DNA of 64,000 nucleotides from Bradyrhizobium sp. ORS 285. GTDB taxonomy: Bacteria; Pseudomonadota; Alphaproteobacteria; Rhizobiales; Xanthobacteraceae. Shown piece by piece: positions 54,263 to 63,740 of the stretch. Both the position numbers and the translations under genes were made by a program. Positions within the stretch are counted from its first letter, which is position 1; every line of letters starts with the position of its first letter. Location of the stretch: positions 4,175,001-4,239,000 of the forward strand of contig NZ_LT859959.1 in assembly GCF_900176205.1 (NCBI RefSeq). The letters are read 5' to 3'. Under the pieces are notes generated by a model. The model had not been told where the DNA came from. It ran no database searches and saw only the letters and a program-made list of their open reading frames with translations.

Positions 54263-55120
54263 TCAGTTATTGCAGGCCTTCACGTCCTTGGTGTCCTTGA
54301 CGTCGAACTTGCCCAGGGAGCCTGCGATGACGAAGTCGTTGTAGTCGAGCACGAGCGCGCGCGAGACGCCGTTCTCGTACAGCTCGAACGACATCGCATA
54401 GACCGGCGTCTGCTCGCCCTCGGTGCGCTTGGCATCGCGATCGTAGTAACTGACCGTCACCGGCCAGCGCGTCAGTGTCTTCATCTCGCTGTTGTCGGTC
54501 GAGGCGTCCGGCTTGGCGACCGCCTTGTCGCCCGGCACGGCCGCGCCGATCACGGTCAGCGTGTTGTAGACCTTCTCGCCATTGTCGGAGCCGTCATAGA
54601 CGGACAATTCGAGCAGCGACTTGCCCTCCCGGGCGGCTGCGATGATGCGCTGGATCTGCTCGGTCGGAAACACGGTGGAGCCGTCGAGCGTGAAGGTCTT
54701 CGCCTCCGGCTGCTTCAGCTTGACGGTGATGTGGTCGCCGGTGCGCTCGGCCATGCCGTCGACCGGGCTGGAGGCCTGGTCGTTCATGCGCGAGTCGATC
54801 TTGAAGCGATAGCTCTTGCCGGCGCCGTCCTCCCACGCCGTCGAGCGCAGGTCACTCAGGGTCGTCTTGCCCTCGCCGAGATCGAGCTCGGAGACCTGGC
54901 GGAAGTCCGACGTGTAGCCGGTGCAGGCATTGCCCGAGAAATTGTAGAGGATGCGGCCGCGGGCGCTGTTGACCGGGCTCGATCCGCGGGACTTGAGCAG
55001 GCTCAGCTCATAGAGCGCCTGATGTGGCAGGAACGGCACCCCGGCTCCGGCTTGCGCCGGACCGAACGTGATCGCCGCGACAGCCAGCGCTCCCATCGAC
55101 AGTCGAAACGAATGAGCCAT
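54263..55120 (-). CDS. eipB: EipB-like cell-envelope integrity protein (DUF1849)
   Basis: 285 residues with a signal peptide (cleaved about AQAGA, residue 22-26) and a periplasmic domain. FLPHQALYELSLLKSRGSSP and the two cysteines Cys66 (GNACTGYTSDF) and Cys283 (KACNN) match EipB of Brucella, a spiral beta-barrel in which these cysteines form a disulfide. It supports envelope integrity there. It is divergent from the RidA-family gene and transcribed alone. Confidence 0.9.
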   Translation of the reverse strand: MAHSFRLSMGALAVAAITFGPAQAGAGVPFLPHQALYELSLLKSRGSSPVNSARGRILYNFSGNACTGYTSDFRQVSELDLGEGKTTLSDLRSTAWEDGAGKSYRFKIDSRMNDQASSPVDGMAERTGDHITVKLKQPEAKTFTLDGSTVFPTEQIQRIIAAAREGKSLLELSVYDGSDNGEKVYNTLTVIGAAVPGDKAVAKPDASTDNSEMKTLTRWPVTVSYYDRDAKRTEGEQTPVYAMSFELYENGVSRALVLDYNDFVIAGSLGKFDVKDTKDVKACNN

Positions 55121-55325
55121 GAGTTTTCCTCGGGGGACGTATCGTTAAGGCGTCACATTAGAGACCGCTGCATTGCGTCGCAACTGCGGCTGGCTCACGG
55201 AAACGTGCGCTCCAGGCGGCCAATTCGCGCTCGCGCTGGCTGCTTGCATGTCACTGGCAACTGCGCCAAACAGGGCCGCGGTCCGGCACGGGACCGGCGC
55301 TCTCGCGACAGAATGGGGATTTCAG

Positions 55326-55793
55326 ATGGCGGGTACGGTTGAACAGACTCTGGCGGCACAGGGCATCAATTTGCCGGCACCGAAGGCGCCGGTCGCCAAT
55401 TATGTCCCGTTCGTGCGCACCGGCAACCTGCTGTTCGTCTCGGGCCAGGTCTGCCTCGGAGGCGACGGCAAGCTGATCGCGGCCGGCAAGCTCGGCTACA
55501 ACGTTTCGCTCGAGGACGGCTATGCGGCCGCCAAGGGTTGCGGCGTCAATTTGCTGGCCCAGGTGAAGGCCGCCGTCGGCGACCTGGACAAGGTCGTGCG
55601 CGTGGTCCGTCTTGGCGGCTTCGTCAACTCGGCGCCCGACTTCCTCGACGGACCGAAGGTGCTCAACGGCGCCTCCGACCTGATGGTCGCCGCGTTCGGC
55701 GACAAGGGCCGCCATGCCCGCACCACGGTCGGCGTATCGTCGCTGCCGTCGGATGCGGCGGTGGAAGTCGAAGGCGTGTTCGAGGTTGAATAG
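55326..55793 (+). CDS. RidA-family protein
   Basis: 155 residues of the YjgF/YER057c/UK114 fold: VPFVRTGNLLFVSGQVCLGG, then VNLLAQVKAAVGDLDKVVRV and RTTVGVSSLPSDAAVEVEG. The position normally holding the catalytic arginine of RidA (RxxxGxxxLP) is present as RTTVGVSSLP. RidA deaminates reactive enamines, but this longer subfamily may differ. The start at 55326 gives the normal N-terminus; the frame continues upstream by 51 codons without similarity. Confidence 0.88.
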   Translation: MAGTVEQTLAAQGINLPAPKAPVANYVPFVRTGNLLFVSGQVCLGGDGKLIAAGKLGYNVSLEDGYAAAKGCGVNLLAQVKAAVGDLDKVVRVVRLGGFVNSAPDFLDGPKVLNGASDLMVAAFGDKGRHARTTVGVSSLPSDAAVEVEGVFEVE

Positions 55794-55799
55794 TCGAGC

Positions 55800-55848
55800 G
55801 CGCATGATCCGGAAACGAGTGAAGCGGTTTTCCGGCGAGATCATGCGC
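55800..55848. repeat. dispersed palindrome, second copy of the GCATGATCCGG family
   Basis: GCGCATGATC (55800-55809) pairs with GATCATGCGC (55839-55848), with inner CCGGAAA/TTTTCCGG. It is related to 47185-47229 and fills the gap between the RidA and glycerophosphodiesterase genes. Confidence 0.85.
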
Positions 55849-55868
55849 CAGCAAAATGGACGGGGCGA

Positions 55869-56621
55869 ATGCGCGCACCTGACTGGCTGACGGCCCGCCC
55901 CGTCGCCCACCGCGGCCTGCATGATGCGGCCCGCGGCATCATCGAGAACATGCCCGCCGCCGCCCGCGGCGCCGTCGCCGGCCATTTCGCCATCGAATGC
56001 GACATCCAGCTGTCGGCCGATGGCGAGGCGATGGTGCATCACGACTACGAGCTCGGCCGCCTCACCGAGGGCTCTGGTCTGCTGATCGAAAAAACCGCGG
56101 CCGAGTTGAAGGCTGTCCGCTTCAAGCAGACCGATGAGCGGATGATGACCCTCAAGGACCTCTGCGACCTGATCGGCGGACGCGTGCCGCTGGTGGTCGA
56201 GGTCAAGAGCACCTTCCAAGGCGATCGCCGGTTGGTCCGGCGCATGGCCGAGGTGCTGTCCGCCTATTCCGGCCCGGCCGTCGGCATGTCGTTTGATCCG
56301 GACCTGGTTCGTGCCATGCGCGAGATCATGCCGAACCTGACGCGCGGCATCGTCGCTCAGCGCACCTACAAGGACGGCTATTGGGACAAGCTCACCGAGG
56401 CGCAGCGCGACAGCATGCTGCATCTCAAGCACGGCATGAGCACGCAGCCGCACTTCGTCGCCTATTGGGTGCAGCAGTTGCCGGCGCCAGCGCCCTGGAT
56501 CGCGCGCAACGTGTTCGGCTGCCCGCTGCTGACCTGGACCGTCCGCACGCCGGAGCAGCGCGCCACCGCGGCGCGCTATGCGGATCAGATGATCTTCGAA
56601 GGGTTTACGCCGGAGACGTGA
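55869..56621 (+). CDS. glycerophosphodiester phosphodiesterase family protein
   Basis: 250 residues with the GDPD TIM-barrel. VAHRGLHDAARGIIENM holds the catalytic HRG and the ExN loop, followed by AIECDIQLSADGEAMVHHDY with the ExD and second histidine, the general acid/base pair. The enzyme hydrolyses glycerophosphodiesters to glycerol-3-phosphate and alcohol. There is no signal peptide, so it is cytoplasmic, like UgpQ. The Gram-negative context suggests salvage of phospholipid breakdown products. Confidence 0.93.
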   Translation: MRAPDWLTARPVAHRGLHDAARGIIENMPAAARGAVAGHFAIECDIQLSADGEAMVHHDYELGRLTEGSGLLIEKTAAELKAVRFKQTDERMMTLKDLCDLIGGRVPLVVEVKSTFQGDRRLVRRMAEVLSAYSGPAVGMSFDPDLVRAMREIMPNLTRGIVAQRTYKDGYWDKLTEAQRDSMLHLKHGMSTQPHFVAYWVQQLPAPAPWIARNVFGCPLLTWTVRTPEQRATAARYADQMIFEGFTPET

Positions 56622-56722
56622 GGCCGGCCTTGAAGTCGGTGCTGCGATGCACGATCTTGGAAGCAAGGCAATCCGGACGCGTCCGCTGAGCGTTCCCTGC
56701 CCGTCTCGTTTGCAAGGGTTCG

Positions 56723-57931
56723 ATGGCCTCACCTGAGATCACACTCGAAGCCGTTCCCGGGATCTCCGAGATTCCGGCCGCCGCCTGGGACGCCTGCGCC
56801 AATCCCGCCGGCCGCCTCGCGCCCGGCTCATCCCCCGCCTGCGGCCCCTCCTTCAACCCGTTCGTCTCCCACGCCTTTTTGTCCGCCTGCGAAGCCTCCG
56901 GCTCCGCGACGCTCCGCACCGGCTGGGCCCCTCGGCATCTCGTGGCGAAGCTCGGCGACGAGGTCCTCGGCGTCGTGCCGTGCTATCTGAAATCGCATTC
57001 GCAGGGCGAGTACGTCTTCGACCGCGGTTGGGCCGACGCCTATGAGCGTGCCGGCGGGCGCTATTATCCGAAGCTCCAGGTCTCCGTGCCCTTCACCCCG
57101 GCCACCGGGCCGCGGCTCCTGATCCGGCCCGACCAGGACCGCGAAATGCTCGGCAACGCCCTTGCCCAGGGCCTGAAGGCGCTGTGCGGGATCAGCGAAG
57201 CCTCCTCGGTCCACGTCACCTTCGCCAAGCAGGCCGAGTGGGAACTGCTCGCCGCGCAGGGCTTCCTGCAGCGGACCGACCAGCAGTTCCACTGGCACAA
57301 CCAGGGCTTTTCCAGCTTCGACGATTTCCTGGCGACGATGAATTCGCGCCACCGCAAATCGATCAAGCGCGAGCGGCGCGATGCGATCAGCGCAGGCATC
57401 ACCATCCATTGGCTGACCGGCAAGGATATCACCGAGGACGCCTGGGACGCGTTCTTCGATTTCTACATGGACACCGGCTCGCGCAAATGGGGCCGGCCTT
57501 ACCTGAACCGCAAGTTCTTCTCGCTGATCGACGAGAGCATGGCCGACGACGTGCTGCTGGTGATGGCCAAGCGCGACGGCCGCTGGATCGCCGGCGCCAT
57601 CAACTTCATCGGCTCGGACACCTTGTTCGGCCGCAACTGGGGGGCGATCGAGCATCACCCGTTCCTGCATTTCGAGGTCTGCTACTACCAGGCGATCGAT
57701 TTTGCGATCCAGCACAAGCTCGCAGTGGTCGAAGCGGGTGCGCAGGGCGAGCACAAGATCGTGCGCGGCTACCTGCCGCAGACCACCTACTCCGCCCACT
57801 ACATCGCCGACCGCGGCCTGCGCCGCGCCATCGACGACTATCTCAAGCGCGAGCGCGCCTATGTCGAGCAGGCCGGCCGCGAGCTCGCCGAATCCGGCCC
57901 GTTCCGGAAAGGCATGGACGAGCAATCTTGA
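56723..57931 (+). CDS. GNAT/FemAB-like N-acyltransferase family protein (COG3146-like)
   Basis: 402 residues without membrane segment. Visible signatures are GDEVLGVVPCYLKSHSQGEY and the N-terminal SSPACGPSFNPFVSHAFLSA, then SRHRKSIKRERRD, typical of the FemAB/GNAT-like proteins annotated as peptidoglycan-related acyltransferases, followed by FFDFYMDTGSRKWGRPYLNR and VVEAGAQGEHKIVRGYLP. It is followed 60 bp later by a HIT-family gene. The substrate is unknown; a link to cell-wall synthesis is inherited from the family name only. Confidence 0.88.
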   Translation: MASPEITLEAVPGISEIPAAAWDACANPAGRLAPGSSPACGPSFNPFVSHAFLSACEASGSATLRTGWAPRHLVAKLGDEVLGVVPCYLKSHSQGEYVFDRGWADAYERAGGRYYPKLQVSVPFTPATGPRLLIRPDQDREMLGNALAQGLKALCGISEASSVHVTFAKQAEWELLAAQGFLQRTDQQFHWHNQGFSSFDDFLATMNSRHRKSIKRERRDAISAGITIHWLTGKDITEDAWDAFFDFYMDTGSRKWGRPYLNRKFFSLIDESMADDVLLVMAKRDGRWIAGAINFIGSDTLFGRNWGAIEHHPFLHFEVCYYQAIDFAIQHKLAVVEAGAQGEHKIVRGYLPQTTYSAHYIADRGLRRAIDDYLKRERAYVEQAGRELAESGPFRKGMDEQS

Positions 57932-57991
57932 CCGGCGGCACGGGCCAATGAGAGTAAGGCGCACCACGAGGAACCGCACGAGGACCTGCCG

Positions 57992-58417
57992 ATGACCGCC
58001 TACGATCCCAACAACCCGTTCGCAAAGATCCTGCGCGGCGAATTCCCCTGCGTGAAGGTCTACGAGAACGACCACGTGCTGGCCTTCCTCGACATCATGC
58101 CGCGCGTCCCCGGCCACACGCTGGTGATCCCGAAGGCCCCGGCCCGTAACATCCTCGATATCACCGAGGAAGACTACCTCCATGTCGGCCGCGCCGTGCG
58201 CTTAATCGCCCGCGCCGCCAAGACTGCCTTCGCCGCCGACGGCATCACCGTGCAGCAGTTCAACGAGCATGCCGGCGGCCAGATGGTGTTTCACCTCCAC
58301 GTCCACATCATGCCGCGCCACAACGGGGATTCCCTGCTGCCGCCGGCAAGCCGCAAGGAGGATCCGAAAGTGCTGGAGGAGAACGCCGCGAAGCTGATCG
58401 CGGCGCTGAAGGGCTGA
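57992..58417 (+). CDS. HIT-family nucleotide hydrolase/transferase
   Basis: 141 residues. FAKILRGEFPCVKVYENDHV at the N-terminus and the histidine triad FHLHVHIMPRH at the active site (H-x-H-x-H). HIT proteins hydrolyse nucleotide phosphoramidates or dinucleoside polyphosphates. GAGG lies about 8 bases before the ATG. The stop abuts exactly the end of the convergent nadC gene. The subclass is HinT-like. Confidence 0.94.
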   Translation: MTAYDPNNPFAKILRGEFPCVKVYENDHVLAFLDIMPRVPGHTLVIPKAPARNILDITEEDYLHVGRAVRLIARAAKTAFAADGITVQQFNEHAGGQMVFHLHVHIMPRHNGDSLLPPASRKEDPKVLEENAAKLIAALKG

Positions 58418-59266
58418 TCAGGCGTCGTCGAGGCCGATGTCGAGCGCGGCCGAGGAATGCGTGATCCAGCCGACCGAGATCAGGTCGACCCCCGCAGCGG
58501 CAATCGCGGGCGCGGTGTCGACCGTGATCCGGCCCGACGCCTCGGTGATGGCCTTGCCGCGGGCCATGCCGACCGCGCGCTCGAGCTCCGCCGGAATCAT
58601 GTTGTCGAGCAGCACGGCATCGACACCGAGCGCCAGCGCCTCCTCGAGCTGCGCGAGGTTGTCGACCTCCACCTCGATCTTCACGAGATGGCCGGCATGA
58701 GCCTTGGCCCGTGTGATCGCCGCCTCGATGCCGCCAGCAATGGCGATGTGGTTGTCCTTGATCAGCACGGCATCATCGAGCCCGAACCGATGATTACCGC
58801 CGCCTCCGGCGCGCACCGCATATTTTTCCAGCGCACGCAGCCCGGGCGTCGTCTTGCGCGTGCAAACGATCTGCGCCCGCGTCCCCTTCACCGCGGCGAC
58901 CAGCGACGCGGTCGCGGAGGCGACGCCGCTAAGGTGACAGAGGAAGTTGAGCGCGACGCGCTCGCCGGTCAGCAACGCCCGCGCCGGGCCGCTGAGGGTG
59001 GCGATGACGTCTCCAGGCGCGACGACGCTGCCGTCGCCGCGGATGATCTCCATGCGGACCTCGGGCGAGACCGTCCGGAAGGCGCAGCGCGCGACCTCAA
59101 GCCCGGCGATCACGCCACGCTGGCGCGCCCGCAGCTTAAGAGACGCGCGCTGCTCGGCGGGCACGATCGCATCGGTGGTGATGTCACCGGCGCGGCCAAG
59201 ATCCTCCAGCAGCGCCATGCGGACCAGCGGCTCATAGAGCAAGGGCGAGAGTGGATTGAGGGTCAT
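58418..59266 (-). CDS. nadC: nicotinate-nucleotide pyrophosphorylase (carboxylating)
   Basis: 282 residues. Converts quinolinate and PRPP to nicotinate mononucleotide. The motifs ALLEDLGRAGDITTDAIVP, CTRKTTPGLRALEKYAV and the GGGGNHRFGLDDAVLIKDNH loop are typical of NadC. The start ATG overlaps the nadB stop (ATGA), and AGGAG lies upstream. The frame upstream lies inside nadB and is not used. It is the last gene of nadABC. Confidence 0.97.
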   Translation of the reverse strand: MTLNPLSPLLYEPLVRMALLEDLGRAGDITTDAIVPAEQRASLKLRARQRGVIAGLEVARCAFRTVSPEVRMEIIRGDGSVVAPGDVIATLSGPARALLTGERVALNFLCHLSGVASATASLVAAVKGTRAQIVCTRKTTPGLRALEKYAVRAGGGGNHRFGLDDAVLIKDNHIAIAGGIEAAITRAKAHAGHLVKIEVEVDNLAQLEEALALGVDAVLLDNMIPAELERAVGMARGKAITEASGRITVDTAPAIAAAGVDLISVGWITHSSAALDIGLDDA

Positions 59267-60816
59267 GATGCGACGCTCCTGAACGATGGCTGCCTGGTCT
59301 CGGCGATCTCGCGCGCGGCCGCGATCGCTGAGGACAACGTGAGGCGGGACGGCTGCGCGACGGGCAGCGTGTCCGGACAATCGGTGCGGCAATGCCCGCC
59401 GCGGCTCTCCTCGCGCGCCAGAGCCGCAACCGACATCATCAGGCCCACCAGGGCAGGATCGGCCGCAGCGCCTGGTCCGAGCGTGAGCGGGAGCAGGCTC
59501 CGGATGGCGGCTGTCATCCGATCACGATCGCGAAGCACGCCGAGCGCATCGGACAGGAGCGGACGCACCGCAGCGGGATCGGATGCACCGGGGATTGCTT
59601 CGGCCTCTGTAGCCTTGGCCGCGCGCGCCGACGTGCCAGCGACGCTCTCGGCCACCCATTGCGCGCAGACGATCGCTTCCATCAGCGAGTTGCTGGCGAG
59701 CCGGTTGGCGCCGTGCAGGCCGGTGCGACTGGCTTCGCCGCACGCCCACAGGCCATCGACCGAGCTGCGCCCCATCGCATCAACGGCGATGCCGCCCATA
59801 TGGTAGTGCACCGCAGGCCGCACCGGGATCGGATCGACAGCCGGATCAATTCCGGCCATGCGGCAGAACGCGCTGATCACCGGATAGCGCGCGGCAAACG
59901 CCGAGCCTGGCTTCTCCCGCGCATCGAGGAACGTGCGGTGGCCCGCTGCGCGATGACGCCACACCGCCCGCGCCACCACGTCGCGCGGCGCCAATTCCGC
60001 GCCGGGCTCGTCGGCCATGAAGCGCGTGCCGGTCTCGTCGATCAGCACCGCACCGTCGCCACGGATCGCCTCGGTGAGCAGCGGCAACGGCCGCGACGGA
60101 CCGTCGAAGGCGGTCGGGTGAAACTGCACGAATTCGAGATCGGACAGCACCGCCCCTGCCCGCGCCGCCAGCGCCAGGCCCTGGCCGAAGCAGCCAGAGG
60201 GATTGGTGCTGTCGAGGAACAGGCCGCCGATGCCGCCGGTCGCGATGACGACGCGCGTCGTGGCGAGCACGAGCGGCTCCTCGCCACGCACCGCAAGAAT
60301 GCCCTGGACCACATTGTCCTCGACGATCAGCCGGCGCGCCTCGACGTCCTCCAGCAGCGTCACCGAAGGGCACCGCCTGACGGCCGCGATCAGCGCGCGC
60401 ATGATCTCGCGCCCGGTGCCGTCGCCGGTTGCATGGACGATGCGGTTGCGACTATGGGCGGCTTCCAGTCCCAGGCGCCAGCGCCCTGCAGCGTCGCGGT
60501 CGAACGCGACGCCGAGTCGGACGAGGCGCTCGACCGCGGCCGGGGCAGCTTCGATGATGCGGCGTGCGGCGGCGTCATCGCACAGACCCGCACCGGCGAG
60601 GATGGTGTCCTGCAGATGCAGCGCCGCATCGTCGTCAGCACCGACGGCAGCCGCCAGGCCGCCCTGCGCCCACATGCTCGACGCCTCCGCGCCGAGCGGC
60701 GACTTCGACAGCAGCACCACCGGCTCGGGTGCGAGAGCAAGCGCGGTCATCAGTCCGGCGGCACCGCCGCCGATGATCACGGGACGACCTGCGAGGTCAG
60801 AAAGATCAATACTCAT
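59263..60816 (-). CDS. nadB: L-aspartate oxidase
   Basis: 517 residues. Oxidises L-aspartate to iminoaspartate, the substrate of NadA. The FAD-binding motif [16 protein letters not shown] is at the N-terminus, with [22 protein letters not shown] and the succinate-dehydrogenase-like active site ([11 protein letters not shown]). Length is normal. Its start overlaps the nadA stop by 4 bp (ATGA) and its end overlaps nadC, so all three are translated from one mRNA. Confidence 0.97.
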   Translation of the reverse strand: MSIDLSDLAGRPVIIGGGAAGLMTALALAPEPVVLLSKSPLGAEASSMWAQGGLAAAVGADDDAALHLQDTILAGAGLCDDAAARRIIEAAPAAVERLVRLGVAFDRDAAGRWRLGLEAAHSRNRIVHATGDGTGREIMRALIAAVRRCPSVTLLEDVEARRLIVEDNVVQGILAVRGEEPLVLATTRVVIATGGIGGLFLDSTNPSGCFGQGLALAARAGAVLSDLEFVQFHPTAFDGPSRPLPLLTEAIRGDGAVLIDETGTRFMADEPGAELAPRDVVARAVWRHRAAGHRTFLDAREKPGSAFAARYPVISAFCRMAGIDPAVDPIPVRPAVHYHMGGIAVDAMGRSSVDGLWACGEASRTGLHGANRLASNSLMEAIVCAQWVAESVAGTSARAAKATEAEAIPGASDPAAVRPLLSDALGVLRDRDRMTAAIRSLLPLTLGPGAAADPALVGLMMSVAALAREESRGGHCRTDCPDTLPVAQPSRLTLSSAIAAAREIAETRQPSFRSVAS

Positions 60817-61799
60817 AGCGCCAGCATCCTTTCCACCGAACGCCGCGCGCGCTCGGCCATCCCGGGATCGATCGTCACCTCATGCGTGTTGGTTTCGAGC
60901 GCATGACGGATGTTCTTCAAGGTGATCCGCTTCATGTGCGGGCACAGGTTGCAGGGCCGGACGAACTCGATGTCCGGATACATCACCGCGACGTTGTCGC
61001 TCATCGAGCACTCCGTCAGCAGCACCACCCGCGCCGGTCGCTTCATGCCCACAAAATCAGACATCGCAGCGGTGGATCCGGCGAAGTCGGCTTCCGCCAC
61101 GACCTCGGGCGGACACTCCGGATGCGCCAGTACGGTGACGCCGGGATGGTTGTCACGCAAGGTGCGGACGTCCTCGGCGCTAAAGCGCTCGTGCACCTCG
61201 CAATGGCCCTTCCACGCCGTGATCCTCACCTTGGTCTGCGCAGCCACGTTGCGCGCGAGATACTCGTCGGGCAGCATGATGACGTGATCCGTGCCGAGCG
61301 ACTCCACGATCGCAAGGGCATTGCCCGAGGTGCAGCAGACATCGGACTCCGCCTTCACCGTGACGGACGTGTTGACATAGGCAACCACCGGCACGCCGGG
61401 ATGGCGCGCGCGCATCAGCCGGACATCGTCAGCGGTGATGGATTCCGCGAGCGAGCAGCCCGCCTCCATGTCCGGGATCAGCACCGTCTTCTCAGGATTG
61501 AGCAGCTTGGCGGTCTCCGCCATGAAGTGCACGCCGGCGAGCACGATCACCTCGGCATCCACCTTGGTCGCTTCCCGGGCCAGCAGCAGGCTGTCGCCGA
61601 CGATGTCGGCGACGCCGTGGAAGATCTCGGGCGTCTGATAGTTATGCGCGAGCACCACGGCATTGCGCCGGCGCTTGAGCGCCAGGATGGCGTCGACATC
61701 CTCCTCATAAACAGCCCATTCCGGCGGCGGGATCACCCGCCGCAAGCGATCAGACAGCGCTCCATCAGGCGCGACAACAGGCAGGACAAGCTCGGCCAT
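60813..61799 (-). CDS. nadA: quinolinate synthase
   Basis: 328 residues. Condenses iminoaspartate with dihydroxyacetone phosphate to quinolinate using a [4Fe-4S] cluster. Three cysteine regions supply the ligands: [18 protein letters not shown] and [11 protein letters not shown]. Other motifs are [12 protein letters not shown] and [12 protein letters not shown]. The ATG at 61799 follows GGAGAGTATAA, where the ribosome-binding site is part of a palindromic operator. It is the first gene of the nad operon. Confidence 0.97.
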   Translation of the reverse strand: MAELVLPVVAPDGALSDRLRRVIPPPEWAVYEEDVDAILALKRRRNAVVLAHNYQTPEIFHGVADIVGDSLLLAREATKVDAEVIVLAGVHFMAETAKLLNPEKTVLIPDMEAGCSLAESITADDVRLMRARHPGVPVVAYVNTSVTVKAESDVCCTSGNALAIVESLGTDHVIMLPDEYLARNVAAQTKVRITAWKGHCEVHERFSAEDVRTLRDNHPGVTVLAHPECPPEVVAEADFAGSTAAMSDFVGMKRPARVVLLTECSMSDNVAVMYPDIEFVRPCNLCPHMKRITLKNIRHALETNTHEVTIDPGMAERARRSVERMLAL

Positions 61800-61820
61800 T
61801 TATACTCTCCATGAGCATAA
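61800..61820. promoter_or_regulatory. predicted NadQ operator 1, overlapping the nadA ribosome-binding site
   Basis: Inverted repeat TTATACT-N7-AGCATAA immediately next to the nadA start codon. The GGAGAG of nadA lies inside it, so a bound repressor would cover the translation start region of the DNA. Confidence 0.75.
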
Positions 61821-61826
61821 GATGGA

Positions 61827-61847
61827 TTATACTTATCCTGAGTATAA
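61827..61847. promoter_or_regulatory. predicted NadQ operator 2
   Basis: Perfect inverted repeat TTATACT-N7-AGTATAA, the same form as operator 1, centred 27 bp farther upstream. The whole gap between nadQ and nadA is 68 bp, so these two sites occupy most of the promoter. Confidence 0.8.
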
Positions 61848-61867
61848 GTCGTGTCAAGGGCCGTCGA

Positions 61868-62815
61868 TCACGAGCGCGAGAGCGGCAGCTTGGTTCCGAC
61901 GACGGCCCGTTCGGCCAGAACGCCCTGGCGGAAGCGGAACAGCTTGGCCGGCCGCCCGATGGTGTCAGCCGCTATTGCGCCAGTCTCCTCAACGAGTTCC
62001 TGCTGCTCGATGAGACGGCGGAAGTTCTGCTTGTGGACCAGCCGGCCGGCCAGCGCCTCGACGCTGCGTTGCAGTTGCAACAACGTGAATTCGTCCGGCA
62101 GCAGCTCGAACACGACCGGCCGGTATTTGATCTTGGCGCGCAGCCGGGCAATGCCCGTGGCGAGAATGCGCCGGTGGTCACCCGTCATCGCGCGGCCGGG
62201 GACGGCCGCCTCGCCGCCCTTCTCACGCACGCTCTCCGGGATCAGTACGGCCTCGTACAGCAGTTCGTAGCGCTGCAGCGCCAGCTCTTCATTCCACTCG
62301 CGCCCGTCGAGGCCGAAGGTGATCGCGGCCCGCCGCCATCGCGTCTTTTGCAGCGCCGGTTCATCAGCGGACCGCGCCCACGCCTTCAGCTTCGGCGCGA
62401 TGATCTTCGACAAGATGGCGGGATCACCATCGCGATGATCCTCCCAGGGGAAGTACTCGTACCAGGACGACCATTGCGCATCGGCGCCCTCTCGCCCCTC
62501 CTCCTCGCGCGTCAGCCCAAGATAGCTGATGGAGATGCGGTGCGGCGCGTCGGGGTCACCCGAGCGACCACGATCGGCGAAGGTGTAGAGCTGCTCGACA
62601 TAGCCCAGGGGATGCCCGGTCTGCGCCTCCACCCAGGCGCGCAAGCCCGTCTGCAGCGAGCGGTGACCGAACTGAAACGGTCCGCTCGGCAAAGCCGCGG
62701 CGTGTGCGATGGTCATGATCCTCGGCTGCCCGTCGGTCACCGCCACCAGTACCGCGACGAGGTCCGCGGTGATTGCATCGAGAGCCGTTACGGTCTTCTG
62801 CGGCCGCTTGTTCAC
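61868..62815 (-). CDS. nadQ: NadQ-type Nudix/winged-helix transcriptional regulator of NAD synthesis
   Basis: 315 residues. The N-terminal two-thirds have a Nudix-like fold (SLQTGLRAWVEAQTGHPLGY, VEQLYTFADRGR, RISISYLGLT), and the C-terminal part is a winged helix (FELLPDEFTLLQLQRSVEAL, VHKQNFRRLIEQQELVEETG). This architecture (COG4111-like) is the predicted alphaproteobacterial repressor NadQ of nadABC, from comparative genomics I recall. The start is GTG. It lies just upstream of the nad operon with two palindromes between them, supporting the assignment. The ligand is unproven here. Confidence 0.87.
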   Translation of the reverse strand: MNKRPQKTVTALDAITADLVAVLVAVTDGQPRIMTIAHAAALPSGPFQFGHRSLQTGLRAWVEAQTGHPLGYVEQLYTFADRGRSGDPDAPHRISISYLGLTREEEGREGADAQWSSWYEYFPWEDHRDGDPAILSKIIAPKLKAWARSADEPALQKTRWRRAAITFGLDGREWNEELALQRYELLYEAVLIPESVREKGGEAAVPGRAMTGDHRRILATGIARLRAKIKYRPVVFELLPDEFTLLQLQRSVEALAGRLVHKQNFRRLIEQQELVEETGAIAADTIGRPAKLFRFRQGVLAERAVVGTKLPLSRS

Positions 62816-62839
62816 GTTGAGTATCGAGCTCCGTCGATC

Positions 62840-63328
62840 TTATGCGTTGTCGTTGTCCCCCGACGCACGCGCCTGCGTAAACACGCAATGATCGGGCTTC
62901 AGATCGATCAACGGCGTCTCGTCGAGACAGTCGAGGCCACGCACCAGCACCGTGCTGCCCTCCAGCGCGACGAAGCGGACGGTCGAGACGCCGATCGGAT
63001 TGGGGCGCACCGGCGAGCGTAGCGCGAAGGTGCCGCGCGTCTCGCCGTCATGGTGGCGCGGGCTCTGCTTGACGAGGTCGCGGCGCGCGCGGTTGAGCCA
63101 ATACAGCACCTGGAGATGGCTGAAGCCGTCGATGCCCTGCAGCGCCGGCACCCAGGGCTCGAAGATTTCGAGTCGGCACACCGGGCCCTCGAAGCTGCCC
63201 TGCCGTGGCGTTTCCAGCCGCGAGGTCCAGGGCGTGCGGATGCGGCCGATGAAGTACAGCGAAGCATCACGCGGCTGCGGCGCCTCGATCGCGACTTCAC
63301 CCGGGCGGAGATCGGCATCAGTGGTCAT
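62840..63328 (-). CDS. TrmO-like (UPF0066/TsaA) tRNA methyltransferase family protein
   Basis: 162 residues. FIGRIRTPWTSRLETPRQGS, FEPWVPALQGIDGFSHLQVL and SPVRPNPIGVSTVRFVAL are the signature segments of TrmO, which N6-methylates t6A37 in tRNA using S-adenosylmethionine. It lacks the C-terminal domain present in E. coli TrmO. It ends 24 bp before nadQ and may be co-transcribed with it. Confidence 0.9.
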   Translation of the reverse strand: MTTDADLRPGEVAIEAPQPRDASLYFIGRIRTPWTSRLETPRQGSFEGPVCRLEIFEPWVPALQGIDGFSHLQVLYWLNRARRDLVKQSPRHHDGETRGTFALRSPVRPNPIGVSTVRFVALEGSTVLVRGLDCLDETPLIDLKPDHCVFTQARASGDNDNA

Positions 63329-63395
63329 TTCGAAATCCTCAGATCTCCCCGCAATCTAGCCGAACGCGGCGGCATCGCAATTGCGGTCGCGCAAC

Positions 63396-63740
63396 TCAGC
63401 CGAGCCACCATTTGCCGGCCAGCATGACCGCCTCGCCGCAGACGACCCCGGCGAAGATCGAGCGGCGCGTCACGAGAAAGGCCGCGAGGCCGGCTGCGAC
63501 AGCGCCATAGCGCAGCTCCCAGGGCACGCTGGCGAGCGCGCCCGGCGGCTGCACGAGGATCTGTGCGATGACGCCGGCGAGGATCGCAGTCGCAACTGCC
63601 TTGACCCACATCAGCAGGTCCGAGCCCTCGTCGAGGCCACTGCCGAACCACAGGCCGAGCAGCCGCCAGATCTGGTTCGGGATGACGCCCGCGACCAGCA
63701 GCACCACCAGGGCATGCCAATCGCCGATGAAGTCACTCAT
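63396..63740 (-). CDS. AzlD-family branched-chain amino-acid transport protein
   Basis: 114 residues, about four hydrophobic segments, matching AzlD/YgaH: WHALVVLLVAGVIPNQIWRL, LLMWVKAVATAILAGVIAQI and VVCGEAVMLAGKWWL. AzlC/AzlD form an exporter of branched-chain amino acids. The start at 63740 overlaps the azlC stop by 4 bp (ATGA). The longer open frame is not needed. Confidence 0.93.
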   Translation of the reverse strand: MSDFIGDWHALVVLLVAGVIPNQIWRLLGLWFGSGLDEGSDLLMWVKAVATAILAGVIAQILVQPPGALASVPWELRYGAVAAGLAAFLVTRRSIFAGVVCGEAVMLAGKWWLG

